From the NCBI GenBank assembly GCA_013433145.1, contig CM024183.1, positions 4,458,001 to 4,522,000 on the forward strand: a stretch of 64,000 nt of DNA, given 5' to 3'. The notes beneath the pieces are model-generated. The model searched no databases. It worked only from the letters and a program-made list of their open reading frames with translations, and had not been told where the DNA came from. Numbering within the stretch: position 1 is the stretch's first letter; each line of letters opens with the position of its first letter. The translations under genes were made by a program, and so were the position numbers. Of the stretch, positions 44,104 to 57,595 are shown piece after piece. This DNA is from Ascaris suum (taxonomy: Eukaryota; Nematoda; Chromadorea; Rhabditida; Ascarididae).

Positions 44104-44721
44104 TCATGAGGCAAACCTGTCTGAGCTGTACAAATTATAAAAGTGGACCCCGCTAAACGTCACACATTTCACGAATATAATGACAGTACGTCCTTTAAAA
44201 TCGCAGAGATTTAAAGCTGTCAGCGTTCGGGCGTTCGTTAATGCCAACAGTGGAGGTAAAAGCTTCGCGTTGGTCACTAGAATACGAGCAGCTTGCCAAT
44301 AGAAATGGCTATAACTGTTCTTTTGCAAAAAGAACGGATTGCGCCGCTGACAAAAACGAACTCGCGCTCCTCGAATAATTTCAACAAATGGTCGTGAATA
44401 TCCACCGGGGAGGTCGTGAATGAACAGAAGATGGCCTTCAGCTGGCCATACGGGTGTCAGTGGAATAAATTTGGCGGAGCAGTGGCGGTGAACTGCACCA
44501 TGCAAGATGTCTTCTTGGTAAGTGTGCACGCGCCAGTTACAGTGGTCGCTGATCGAGCCGTAAGCGTTTCGGACTCGCCGTATTACGTGTGAATCGACGA
44601 CGGCCTGTAAGCGCCAGCCAAAGCGGCACAGCAAGGCAGGCGGCTGGGAGGCAGAGGGAAGCAAAAAGCAGTGCGGGGGTGCCGATTGCGAGGTGCCTTT
44701 CCTCGTGGAGGGAGGCGCCAC
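44104..44721 (-). promoter_or_regulatory. GC-rich stretch upstream of sup-9, likely promoter or 5' leader
   Basis: A 618-nt stop-free run on the sup-9 strand ends 232 bp upstream of the sup-9 ATG. GC content is clearly above the surroundings, especially at 44400-44870, where CAA/CAG-like triplets occur on the minus strand. Stop-poverty may simply reflect base composition. There is no recognisable domain, and the first codon of the run is GTG. Position and composition suggest promoter or 5' UTR sequence. An upstream exon of another gene is the alternative. Confidence 0.3.
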
Positions 44722-45810
44722 TGCTCAGTTGGGTTTGTTGTGATGCTGGAGTTGTGCTGCTGTTGGCGATGCTGGTTGTAGTTCCGGCTTAGAACAATGA
44801 GCCCCAATCCACACTGGCAGTCGATAGCGAACAAATCGCCGCCGCTCTCGCTGTTGATTCGACTTTTAGGCTCGTTGTTGTTCGCGAATAGCAGTCATTC
44901 CTGCCCTAAGAATTTTCATCTATTATAATTCATATCCACGAATAGTCACCTGTTTGCTGTTTGGCTTCACCGTGGACGCTGTTAGCGAGGTCTACAACGA
45001 CTCTTCACATTCAAAAAATTTTCTTTCACACACGCTTTTGTCATTGCACTCACCTACCTGTGGAGGAATTTGCCCAGTTGTCGATTGAGAGTGAGAATGT
45101 ATACTGAATATCATGGATTAACGAGAACTAGTTCAGCAAACTAAACGCTTGCACATGTACTCGACGTATAATCAGCGTTCTACACCGCTTTGTTGACAAC
45201 ATTGCTTGATATATCATAATGCAGTGAATTATTTCGACAATAGCATAGCCACGCAAAGATTTGCAACACTTATTCGACATCGCAATCAGGTATTCACCAA
45301 ACATGTAAATTTCCGCTCACCCGCGATAATGGTCACTGCTGAAGTTGAACCAGCGGCAGTTGAGGAATAACAACGAAAATTATTCGATGAGGTAATAGTC
45401 GAAACAACAATTCAAACTTGGCGATGGTTTCAATCATTTCATCGACATTATTAATTCATAAAGGAAATAGTGGACTTTTAGGAATTCCATGAAGAATGTC
45501 AAGAATCAAAATGAAATGCTTCCCAAACGTCATTTCTAGTATTGAAATGCTAATAAGAGTTGCTGTGCGTTCCTGAAAAGCGATGAACTTGTTTGAAAAG
45601 CAATGCGTCGTAATGCTTGCCGTATTCACATCAGCATCAGCCGAATAACACTTCCTCTCCTCCAGAGGAAAAGAAGCAATTTCAGCCAACGGAAGAGGAG
45701 AACCTATTCAGGCAGCGATATGGGAGGTGCACAGAGGGCACATTCTAAATTCTATAGCCATTTGTCTTAAAACCTACTGCTTCCCCTAGATTATAATGTT
45801 TGAAATCACA

Positions 45811-45832
45811 AGAGAGAGAAAGAAAGAGAGAG
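45811..45832. repeat. Short GA/GAAA microsatellite
   Basis: Purine-only run of AG and AGAA units, 22 nt, intergenic. Confidence 0.8.
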
Positions 45833-46288
45833 CCTAAATTTGAAGTACGGATCGAATTAGAACAGGGACTGTGCGGAATGCCGTCTCACTGGGCGAACTA
45901 AACTGGAAGAAGGAATGAAATTAGAGTGATTAAAGCGAAAATCTGTGAGAGATGTGGGAAATGCAATCTCTCCCTCAAGTTTAGCCTCAATACTGGTCAG
46001 GTGAAATCAGAAGTGGTGGGGGAATTAATCCGAGATTTTACAGTGTGGAAAAATTTATGAAAGACAAATCTCGACCAATCGTCGACGACATTCTCAGCGA
46101 GACGTCGCGAACTCACACATATCCTTCACATCACTTTTCTGCCATGCTATTCAATATTAATTAGGAACTTCCACTATGCCAATGTGACAGTTCATAAGAC
46201 TACAAATGACGCAACTCTTATATGACCTCTAACCAATCAGTGTTGTAGAATACTGCATGAAACGGTCCATAGCAGCAAAAAACTCTAC

Positions 46289-46375
46289 GAATACCTTCTC
46301 CGACCAACGCTTATGACCTTTATATAAATTTATGAATACCTTCTCCAACTAACATTCATGATATTTATATAAATT
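46289..46375. repeat. Tandem duplication, two 42-bp copies with 45-bp period
   Basis: Copies at 46289-46330 and 46334-46375 share GAATACCTTCTCC at the start and TTTATATAAATT at the end, with about eight differences between. It is intergenic. Confidence 0.85.
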
Positions 46376-49300
46376 CCAGAAGAAGGATAAAAATCAGTGA
46401 ATTGCAGATAACCAACATTACAAGTTGCGAGAACTTCTGTCTACGCTGTCGGAAATGCTGATTGACTCAAAACTAAGATGGCACTCGTTCAACCTTCTTC
46501 AGTGCTTTTGTTTTTGATCCGCGTATGTTGTAGGATGTCATGAATAGAGAAAACAGCAAGAAAATTAAGAAGGAAGCAGAGGAAATATCGTAACTGGCAA
46601 TTCGCTTATAATTTTATTAGTTTTCTCTTCTCCTCTCGTTAGTTGTTCACTATCTTTGTAATTGTATGCCACACAAAAGTTTCTCTGCGTGGGCCTCTTC
46701 CTCCCCTTTTTCTCCCTCCGCCTCGGCTGAATCTGTTGGTCAAGTCTGCACAGACAAGAGTTTGAGATCGGAGTATTTGTATTTCATAGAAATCCAGCTG
46801 AGAAAACGACCTTCGAAATGTTTTTCTTCATCGCAGAATTGTATCACAATGGATGGTACTATATGTGCTCTGCGCGTGATGGTATTATATGTGCTTTTGC
46901 TCACATGCATCCACTATTCAGACCAAGTCATATTTTTTAAATCGAATTAAACCCTCCTTTCAAAGAACACTTTTTTCGGGCATATCCTTTCCGAGGACTT
47001 TAGGAAGGAAACAACTCCTTCTCACCACTCTTTCATTTCCTTCATTTTCTATCAGAAACTCCCAGAATTAACTCGCTTCTATACCTCGTTGTTATACCTT
47101 TTCAAAATTTCAGGAATTATGGTAATTCTTACTTCAACCACAGAGTGTTCCTCTGTTTAAAACTGCGGGGAATTTATAACCGGCGGTTTCATTCCGACAA
47201 TACTAGCAGGTTGATGAAAAGCGCAATGTGAAGGAGTATTGTTCAATCGAATTCTGAGCACAAGAAGATCAACAAGAACTTGCTTTCACTTCTCCTGCAA
47301 AGACTCACGAATAACCTCGAAATTACATGGTCGTGACAAAAGTTGAGCGTCATATAGCAAGACAAGGGTTAGTTATGTTCCTTTTCATTTTTCACTTCTC
47401 GCTGATGAAGCAGCATGAGACTTTTCCGTAAAAGACAAAAACAGATGGGTCCTGTCGTGCTTCGATCGTTAGGGCAAGTGGTGATATTTAAGAGGAGCAT
47501 AGTTGCAAAAATCGAGGACGGAAAGCATTCTATCCACTTCTCAATTATTTGACTTCAATGAGAGCAAAGCTTTCGATGAAAGAAACGAATAAGAAGCAGG
47601 ATGGCACTCGATTCTCGAAGAAACGGGATTAATTTGTGAAATGCTCCAAGAAATGAGGGGAGTGCCATTGTGAATGTCTTTTTATTTTCACACTTCAATG
47701 AGTCGCCAAATTGCTACGAAGCATCATGTGAATTGCATTGTTCCTCATTAATGATGCTCCACAAATAGATAAATCAAACTGCTGAAAAGCAGCAAGATGC
47801 GTTTTTTATCGTTAGGGTCATACTGATAATCGATCGGTTGATATTCGAAAGGAACACCCTTTTTGTCTTTGAAAGTTCTTTCCGGAAATGAGACCAGCTC
47901 TGGAAAAAGAAAACATCATATTTTTCGTTCTCTTCATCTCGTTTCCCCATCGAAACGGTTAAGCAAGTAGAATAAAATTATCATCCTTTTGATCTAAATA
48001 GTAGCTCTCAACAGCAGTTAAAAGAAAAAACAAAAAACAATGCAGAACCTCAAAAAAACCTAGAATATAGCAACAGCGATGATCGCAGGAGAACAGTTGC
48101 GGAGAATAGTGAACAGTGATTTGTAAGAACATTTGGCACTAAAAACTTGCTAGTGCTCTAGAACATACACAGCCTAGGCCATCAAAACGAGTTTTATGGT
48201 TAGATGAAGGGGGGAGAACGGCGAGATGGGAGGTTGGCAAGAGCATGAAACAAAAGTAACAGTTACTGCTTTCAAAATGCTCAGGTATGAGAACAGTCTT
48301 GCTCATATCTGAGCATATTTTCATTTCATCCTTATCGTCTTTCTGAAAGTTTCGGTTCAATGTGTCCTCTTGCATTAGAAATTATTACTGCAAGGATTTA
48401 CCTAAGATGGCATGTCATGTGCACAGGGTCACCGCACTAACCTATGAATATCCAGTCAAAGACAAGGCGCCGTGGAAATCTCGACCATCTTCGATAGTAG
48501 AGCTACACGCTTCCTACCAAGGAGATTTGCGATTTTCTACCAGAAAATACAACATCGACTTGCAGCAATAAAATCTAAACAGATTCTTGGAGGTCAGGGG
48601 GACGGGGAAAAGGTGGAGGAGCGAGGAAGGGAGAGGGTATGGAAGTGAATTTAACTAGTTCCGCTTACGGAAAAAAAGTACGGAAGGAACTGGTCGTTTT
48701 ACATTATTCTTTCACACGCTGCGAAACCGTTGCGCTTCTTCAACGGGCGTCAAATCCCTCACTTATCCATTCAATGAACAACACTGTTGTGATCTCGGTG
48801 GAACACACTGTTTCATATTTGACCACTTTTGTAAGCTTAAATTTGCAAAGCACATTGAGGCATGGACATGTCTGCGTGTTCATAATAGAAGTCGCTCCTT
48901 TAAACACCCAATGAACTCACTGTCAAACGCTTTCATAGCAAACAGTTTCCTTTAGTACCCGTTACAAAATGCTAATTCTTCGAGGCTGATGACTTCCTCC
49001 GATACCTTCTATACGTCAACTTAGATTCCATGTGTGTTGATAGCACCGAATGATGAGATGAAGAGAAAGGCTGACGAAACGACTGAGGAAAACAAAATAA
49101 CCGCAATAAAAAATCGAGAAATGCTCTCGAAAATGGTTCTATAAAAGTAGTCTTTATTTCATGGCGTCTTTTGTTTCGCTGTTTTGTCTCATCTTTGTCT
49201 TTTCTTTTTTACGGTTAATGTCTCTTAACTATTGCACTTTCTGTTATTCTCAACTAATCATTCCCATTCCTTGCTTATGGCGTCACTTCTTATTTACGAA

Positions 49301-49390
49301 CCTCCACTTCTATTTCCCCTTGTTTCTTCGTTCTCACATCCCCTCATGTAATAGAATTCAAATAATTTGTCCCGAATGTATGTGGGAATC

Positions 49391-49459
49391 GTTATGTTTC
49401 TAGTCAGTGGCCTATCTACGCCAAGTTGGCGCAGATAGGCCAATGATAAGAAACATAAC
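49391..49459. other. 69-nt near-perfect hairpin
   Basis: Arms 49391-49417 and 49433-49459 are reverse complements apart from four mismatches, three in the middle (AGTCA against TATCA) plus one adjoining. The sequence between them continues pairing as CGCCAA against TTGGCG, giving a long stem with a tiny loop. A partial third copy of the arm (GTAGGCCAGTGAGAAGAAACAT) follows at about 49462. It could be a small inverted-repeat element or a hairpin RNA gene. Confidence 0.75.
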
Positions 49460-52400
49460 TCGTAGGCCAGTGAGAAGAAACATTTAAACCCTTTCATTTT
49501 ATCATGCTGTTCATTGGAGAATAAATACAACTTCGCGGATTGAGAGCTTGATCCGTTCACCAGTTAGTTTTATCAGTAATGATATTATGGCACTGAAGAA
49601 CCAACTCAAGCTATCTACTTGTGATCTATCACTGCAGTGATCGTATTCTATAGTCGATTCTCCTTTATCGTTTTTCAAATAATTTCACTGATCGACTTAT
49701 GTGCTCCTGTGCCACGCCAGACCGCCTATAGAGGTCTGGCTTCGGCCCATTTGTATGTCTTTGGTTCGATCGTGTAATCGACTCCCTGCCCTGTGCCCTA
49801 CATTCAATCTTCCTGAACGATGCCGCCGTCAGTCACAACAGATATGCTTCCGGCTTAATCAGGCATCAATGGCATTTTCTTCCGTGGAACATGTGACAGT
49901 GCACAGTTAGTTCAAACACTCGGCAAATTTTGCAGATTCGCTTTCCCACGCAGCACCAACAATTTTTCGTGTCTGGAAGCATTTTTTCTGTTGTATGAAG
50001 TTGAAAAGCTCGATGAAACTTTTCTCCTATACTTAAATGAATGTGTCTTTCAGTAAATCATTGTACGACTTGTAAAGCTGATTCCTCACGAATATTCGCA
50101 CAATCTGCAGCAGTCATCTACGCCTTTTTTTGTCCACACATTTACGCTGTTGCTTCGTTTGGTGTTCGAGATAGATTTGTGGATTTGTGTGTGCTCACGC
50201 GAATCATTGAATTTCGATGCCGTAACTTCATATTTGGAAAAAATTGTCATCGCTTCGCTTGCACGATAGCCCAAACTCAGTGTATGATGCATGCCACAAA
50301 GATGGAAGCAAAGAAATCGATGAAGCGCAGAATTCAAGCGTTCGAGGTGGTGCTCTACAACATGAGCTTAGCTCAATTCCAAAAATTACAGGTTTCAAGA
50401 CACATTTTATCTTCGATCCTTTGCCAAATCAAACTGTTGAGAATGGCTTAAGAAGACTGTTGCTCATTAAAAGTATCGCAGCATGACCCCGGTGCTTGCA
50501 TGCCGTATTTGATGACACTAGAAAAATTATTTCATTCCACATTATTGCGATAACGTCGCAAATTCGAAATGATTCATCATATTAGCACAGAACTGCGCAA
50601 ACCAAAATTGCCATTGGCTCAATCGACCTTTTTTAATCACAGATGCGTTTGTCTCTTTGTATATTTCGCAGCTTCAAGTTTGCGGCCACATAAGCTCGGT
50701 CATGAGATTTGGTGCGCATTATCTACCGTTCAACGACCATCAGATCTACTTCGACGGAAGTGGTACACATTCAGAAGAATTTTCGTACGTGCGGGTTTTT
50801 TATGGATAGAATTAACTGAATCGCAAATATTGCATAGAAAATGTGTTGCAGTTGCTCATGAGGGATAGAGCTTGTTGCTCTTATTACCGTCAGTTTACAA
50901 ATGTGGTCGACTTCGGAGAAGGTGAGGTGAGTGCAGAAAGGAATCGCAAAAGCGATTGTTATGGCAGCGTTCCGATTCACTTTCCGGTTCGAGTGTCAAC
51001 TTTTGCAGCTTAAAGACACTCGCCATATGCACTAGTAAACTGGAGCAAAACATATTCGAGCGGAGAAATAACGAAGGCTCTCTCGCGACACAAGAATAGT
51101 CGATAGGTGAAAAGATAAGACAGAAAGGTGTCGAACGTGCGTAGCATATCGAGATGCAACAAAATCCTCAGAGGACTTTATAGCGCAAAGAGCCAAATTA
51201 GCATTTCGTTTATTTTATCGGTTGTTTGCAATTTTTTTTTGGTAGTCACAGTGATTCTACGCTCATGTGTAGCATTTTTTTTCGGCAATATGAGATCGTA
51301 ATGAGTTTATGGCTAACTGATTGAATTTGGTAGAAATATTTCCCTCTTCCGAGGGTATAATTTCCGAATTGTTGCTTCCGGGTTTAAATATACGCAGCTA
51401 TGGAATTAATGCGAAAATTCTTATGCAATTTTAGAAGAAAGCCGCTTCCATGATTCCAATTGTGGATTCGATATTTAACGTTGTGAAATTTAGTGGATAG
51501 ATCGCAAACCATTAGGTGACATCGCGGAAAAAATCATTTACTGTGATCCATCAGATTTGAAGAAAAAAAAAAGTTTTGAATATTTTCAGGTGGGAGAAAT
51601 CGCATCCGTTTTTAGTCGCTCAAATTCGTATTTCATCTCGTTTACAAGAAAAAAAAAAAAAACAAGAAACTTTGTTTACATGCTTAGATTAGGATTCAAG
51701 CTGATCGAAATGTGAAGGAAATTTTGTAAAATACAATTTAAGAAATCGATAGGTCGGATGAATATAATGCAAAAAACATATATCGTGCCACTTTCCGTGG
51801 CAGATCTCTCTGCTTGCCTGATAAACTAAAATGCATTTTTGCAAACAAAATGAAAACAGATTACGAAAATACGTAGAGATTCCAAAAAGGAATACTGATA
51901 TTTGTGTGCAAAAAGACTGAACAAAGAAACAATCCTGTAAGAAAAGAAAAGAAGAAGATATTGAAAACGAGATCTGAAAGCAAAAAAGGCAATGAAGTGA
52001 ATTAAGAATCACAGCGACCACTGAACGAACCGATGTGGTTCACAGATAAACTGAGTTATGGGGGTTAAAAAAAGGAAATTCGAAGCGATAGAGAAGGGGC
52101 CAGCAACGGTTTAACGAGGTAGCGAGTCAAATATGAGATCGATTGGTAGTTCGTAAGAGAATTAAAAGATTCAATCACAAGCCTAGTGCAAATATAGGAC
52201 TGAAATGGGATTGACTGGTATTAGAGGAGAAAATAGTAGCCGATAGGCAAAAGTCTCCTTTGAAGATAGAAAAGAGTGGATGCACTCACCACCATGGTAA
52301 GACATAAACTCTACAGTTAACGATACCTTTGAAAGGAGTCGAGTATAATAGGCAAACGAAGAGAGCATAGCATAAAAGCTAACGTAGTTGTGCGTATATG

Positions 52401-53159
52401 TATTCGCCTAAATGCCCAGTGGTCCGAATATCTGAAAAGCAGTGATACAACATATATTCACTCATTTTTCCACAGAACACTGTCGCAGGACAAGTTGTAT
52501 AGAAAAAGCGATAGTAGGCTTCCGTGGAATCCAGCCTTATGACACATATTCTTTAACTCTCATCGGCATGATTTTTGCAGCTCTTCAACTGATCTTAGCA
52601 CTACTTTCTGCGATCATTCTCATAGACATATATTTTATGAACGTTTAGGATTTTCGATGTGTGAGAATTAATCATACTGGTGAAAAAAAAAAGATCATTA
52701 AAAACCATGTGACAAATACGGCTTCGATGTGGCCAAGCAAACCCCTTCCCGCCTTCCTCAGAATGGCTTCTGGCTTGCCGCAAAAGAGGGAGTAAAGCAA
52801 AGCTCATCCCTTACAAGCGCATATATTGGAAACACAAACGTCATTGTGTGCGGGCGCCATCAGCACCAAAATTGCCTTTGAAAAAAAAAAATTCGAAATC
52901 CTCAAAGAAGAGTATATCGTTGATGGCGAGAAACTTCATATTTTTCTGTTCACCTTATCGCAGTAAAAAGAGCAATGATGTGAACATACATGCTGTGGAG
53001 AAAAAGGAATAAATATTTGCACGTTCATCAAAGCTTTAAGTGGTTCAATGTCGATGTACTCAACTATCAACTATCATGTCATAACGTTGGTTTATATGGC
53101 ATTATGTACAGTGATAGATGTACCTCACAATTGTGAACATTTTGATTTAATATTGCTTT

Positions 53160-53213
53160 CGCTCAGCACGTCTTCAAAACCATCCCAGAACCGTTTTGAA
53201 GACGTACTGAGCG
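53160..53213. other. 54-nt hairpin with 21-bp stem and 12-nt loop
   Basis: Arms 53160-53180 and 53193-53213 pair with a single mismatch (GCACG against GTACG), and the loop is CATCCCAGAACC. Stem and loop size are in the range of a small hairpin RNA, but bulges typical of microRNA precursors are lacking. Confidence 0.75.
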
Positions 53214-56200
53214 AGTGCTTGACTTGTTCAGCTGATCGTTGAAGTGTGATTGCCCCATACAGTGACTAAAAGCTGTGCTATTATGGATATTGCACTATTA
53301 ATTAAAATTAGGCAGCAACTTCACGAATATTTTTGGAGTGACAACGCGACATCGTGGTGTTTGAATGACGATTTCCTAAAAATCAATGATATTCTCATTA
53401 ATTATGGACAACGGCTAAATGTTTAGACGCAACAAAACCAAACCATTCGAATATACAATGATGGGAACATTAGCATTTCTTTTCTGAATTCTCGATTATT
53501 CCTTCACAAATTTGAGTGTGCTTTCAAAGAGGATAGCGCATAGCTCAGTGCTTCTGGTGGGAGACACATAAAGAGAGTAAAATTTTCCGATGCTTTTAAT
53601 TGCCTGGCTTGATGGGTAGAATTTTAGGGTTTATGTGATTAGAACGCTTAAATGAGTAAGAGAAAAACGGACTGTGGCACCAAGGAAGTATTCAGGATGT
53701 CGGAGCGCATCACTGCTCATGAAAGGAGTGGAACAGCCGATTTGTAAGATTATTATGGTGCTGTTAAATTCAAGTCCTCATTTCCCATTGCATTTCGCTA
53801 CAGTTCAGCTACATCTTTCCCATTGTAGACAGCAATACTTATTTGCAAATCGAGCTCATAGTATTCGATTTTCGTTTTATGTGGAAAAGGAATGTGAAGA
53901 AATGAGTTCTTTAGTTGGCTGCATGCGTCATATGTAAACAGAGCGCTCGTTGTGCGGTTTGGAAACCCGCGCTTACACTCCACAAAAACTTGCAGGCGAA
54001 AGTACTTATGAGGAACCGACAAAGGAGATTTGATAGACACGACGAACACCGAGTCCCAGAGGAAATGTTGGAAGGATTCGCTGGCTGCTTTAGATAACGG
54101 CAACCGCTACATTTGCACCTCCGAGTTTTCACGAAAATGCAGAGAAACGAGAGGTGGAGGAAGAAAGGAAGCTTAAAAGTGAGATATAAGAGGATTATGT
54201 GTGGAAGTGCAAAAAATATCCCTTTTCGTACAACCCTCTTTGTGCCTCCTTCGCTTTCACTGAAATAGACTCGTTCCAAATTTGTTTCACTCGTTACAGA
54301 ACTTTTTTGTACTCGAATAACAATCTTACGGACTCATTAAGCGGTCCTCTAATATAAGTGCATCATTGAAAGAAATTCGATTGCTTGTGAGCAACCGCTT
54401 CATTGCGTCAATTGAGAATGAGGCGTTATTTTTAGCGCTCTATTTCCGTTGGCACATCGATTATGTAATTTCGCTCTCGTTCCCATTGACGTTGTTCACT
54501 CTCCGACGTCACCGTCATGCGTTTATGCACAAAAGATATACTCAAAGACTTGTTGATTTTTTTTCTTATATACGCATCTTCTCTCGGAGGTTTGTACGCA
54601 CTCTAAACGCAACTAGTTGAACTTTTTAAATTTTTCATTCTTTTACTGTCGCAGTGAATGAAATACGTCATGAAATCGTCGAGATTCTTGTGTGGGAAAT
54701 ATTTTTGCATTGAAATTTGATTTTATTAAATGAGGAATTTTCATTCTCTCTATTGCATACATTTAATTTCGATAGATAATATATAATCTTATGCATTTCA
54801 TTACTGTGAATGTTTCCAAACAACAAAGCATTCATGTATTCTGTCTTTATGCAAATTTCACTAATATACCATTTCTTTCTCTAGCCAAAAAATATAAAGA
54901 AGAAATATGAGAAGGGATCAGACAGGTTTCAACTGATCAATACTGCAAATGCTCTAATATATAAAATCAGGCACTTTGCACTGTAGTACGCATGTACCGT
55001 AATCAAGTATTTTAATACGAAAATTGCCAAGCACTTTGAAATTTTCCCACATGGAAGGGGCGATTGTTTAAGCGGAATGGGTGGGGTTTCATTGAAAGAG
55101 GAATGAAAAAAGTGAGGCAAAGAGGGCTGCAATGCACAAGCTGCCTCGTTCTCCTTTCGTTAATGCCTCTTTCCTCATACGTGAATTGACTCTGACCAAC
55201 AGTTGTTTGAATCACCTGGAAGGTTCCATTTATATGCTCACAGCACAACCGCAGCCAACTTTTATCAACATCGTGAAATCTGTCGAAAATTTTGCATGGA
55301 AGATAAACAGATCTTGTGATTTTTTGGAGTGGCGTTAAGCAGGCGTTTGCTACTTCTGAATCAGTGGATGAGAATGGCTTGAAGCCGTCATGCAAAAAGT
55401 TGCCATCCTCCCTAACCAGAAGGGCTCGATAGTGCAAGCTTTACAGTATTACTTCCATCTGCTTATTCAGTTGCCTAGCTCAGGGAATGGAGACATTTGC
55501 CAGTAGAGCGGTTCAATGGCTTTGTTGTATTCTAAACGTTCTCTTCACTATGGCTGGCTCTCTGCTTTGCATGTTAATAACAATTTGAATGCATCATTGC
55601 AGTTCGTTATGTTTAGATTAGAAAACGAACCTTTTATTTCGCAGTGAAATGCAACCCATCAGGACATTTCGGTATTGCTATCATTAACTACTATTGATTG
55701 CGTTTCAAAAAAGAGGCATATATTGTTAACCTCATCAAAGCATTTCATTATTTCAAATTTACGTCGAATTCTCGTTTGGAGAATTCATGTCTTCATAGGT
55801 TTCCATCGTAACTAAAAATAGTTGAAATAATATTCACCTAAACACTACACTGTTATTATTTCATGAAGGAGCGAATCGTCATATTTCAAAAAGATCGCTG
55901 ATAATTATCCCATAGAAATATCGAATAACCACCGAATATGAAAATCTCAATGAAATTTCGCAAAATCTGCTGCTTATTCAGTTGTGTAATTGTTCACATG
56001 CGCTTTCACAAGATCATTTATAAACGCGAAATGCTATCGGCATTTTCCCATTGGTAGAGTTGCAATGAAAAATTCGTCCATCTTTACCCAATGAGGAAAA
56101 GATTGAAAAATTTATAAAAATAAGATCAATCAAAAGAGATATTAACATAAGTGCCCGTTGCATCTCGTTGAACAGACTTCACATATCGCTATAAAATTTG

Positions 56201-57595
56201 GACTATTCCCGATTTCAGTTCAACTTCACACTTCAACTAGATACAAATAGATTGATGGAATAGAAGAAATATGAATTTCAATCAAAATACTGCGTTTTTC
56301 TTTTCGACGACGATACTTAGATTTAAAAAAAAGATATTTGAGATGAAAGTGCAACTTTTATAAAATGGTGGAAACTTTTGAAGCACCACGAAATATCTAC
56401 AACTCCTGCAGCAAGCAATTTCGCTGAGAATATCATTTAATGGTGCATTTTATGTCTCATGAAAGTTTGTGACTTCCGCTTAGGTGAAGTTAAAATTTAC
56501 AGATAAATTAGCAGAAGTGTTGAACGAAGTGGAGTGCTAGTGGCTCATAAGGTAGCGCAGCTGAATTTTAATTTCATTCTAGTACGATAAACACTGCTTC
56601 AGCTTTAAATTTCGCAAGGAAATTTCCGCATCAACTAGTATTCGGATCTCACCCATACCAGCCTTTTCTCACGGAAACATCTCTGAAAGCTCCCTATTGA
56701 GATGTCCTCATGAATATGATTCATGGATTTTGAATTATGGTTATGTCCGTCGCTGGAGTAATAAGCCCGCCGTCCACGCGAGGGTCTCCCTCGTGTACGC
56801 TGAAAAAGGACGTGATGCATGGGCGTTCGTAGAAAAACGTGCATTTATTGCAAAAGAGGACGCAGGAATAACGGATATAATCAGAAAACATGAAGCAAAA
56901 TGGAGCAGTATCGAGATGAATAAACTCAACGCCAAAATTTTATACAGATAGAGTGAATTCGACAAGAAAACGCTCTAAGGATTGGAAACTTGCAGTTCTA
57001 ATCGTCATGTCCAAAGACAACGTCGGCTGCAAAAATGCACGTAACAACAGGTATATGTCACAATTGCCTTGCTTGTCGTAATTCTTTGAACTTTGTGTTT
57101 GCGCGCAGCTTCATATTTCAGTGGAGACAAAAAATGTGCGACGTTTCCAGGGAAAATTTTTATAAGAAACTTGCAATACGAATTCAGGCGATTTAAATCA
57201 TCGACGAAGTGAGTCGCGCAAAGAGAAGTTCTCGTTCATGTTGATTTCAAGGAAGCTTACCGCACTTACCAATCATACATACTCTTTTAGTCGACAGAAA
57301 GCGCCTTTCAAATGCACCAAAAAGCTCCTTTGCTTGATAAGAAGTTTCTGAGGAGGCATATAATGTAAATCTCTGTAAGACACACACTAACTCAAGAAAA
57401 GGTCATTGCTGTACCTTGCAATCGGAAAAATGTTGTACTTATACAGTTGTAAGAGCTGTGCAAGGTAGGATAGCCGGCTATAGTCAAGCGGGAATAGTCC
57501 GCCATACAAGTTGAGTCAAAGACGGTCAAGAACGTGCAGGCAGATCAAACGACAATCCGGCATGTGTCATGAGGCCAGTCTGAGGCAGAATCGAC

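Noticed and set aside
47748..47899. Minus-strand terminal-exon-like frame with a hydrophobic C-terminal end after a TTTTTCCAG acceptor
   Set aside because: Only about 50 codons, family not recognised, and the link to other exons rests on phase alone.
49757..49790. Possible tRNA T-loop (GGTTCGATC)
   Set aside because: No acceptor stem or anticodon arm can be folded around it.
50674..50790. Plus-strand exon-like frame after a good acceptor
   Set aside because: About 39 open codons are expected often by chance, and there is no homology or consistent phase with neighbouring candidates.
55212..55441. Minus-strand 76-codon exon-like frame ending at a GTGATT donor
   Set aside because: The plus strand of the same DNA is also open over much of it, and there is no homology and a weak acceptor.
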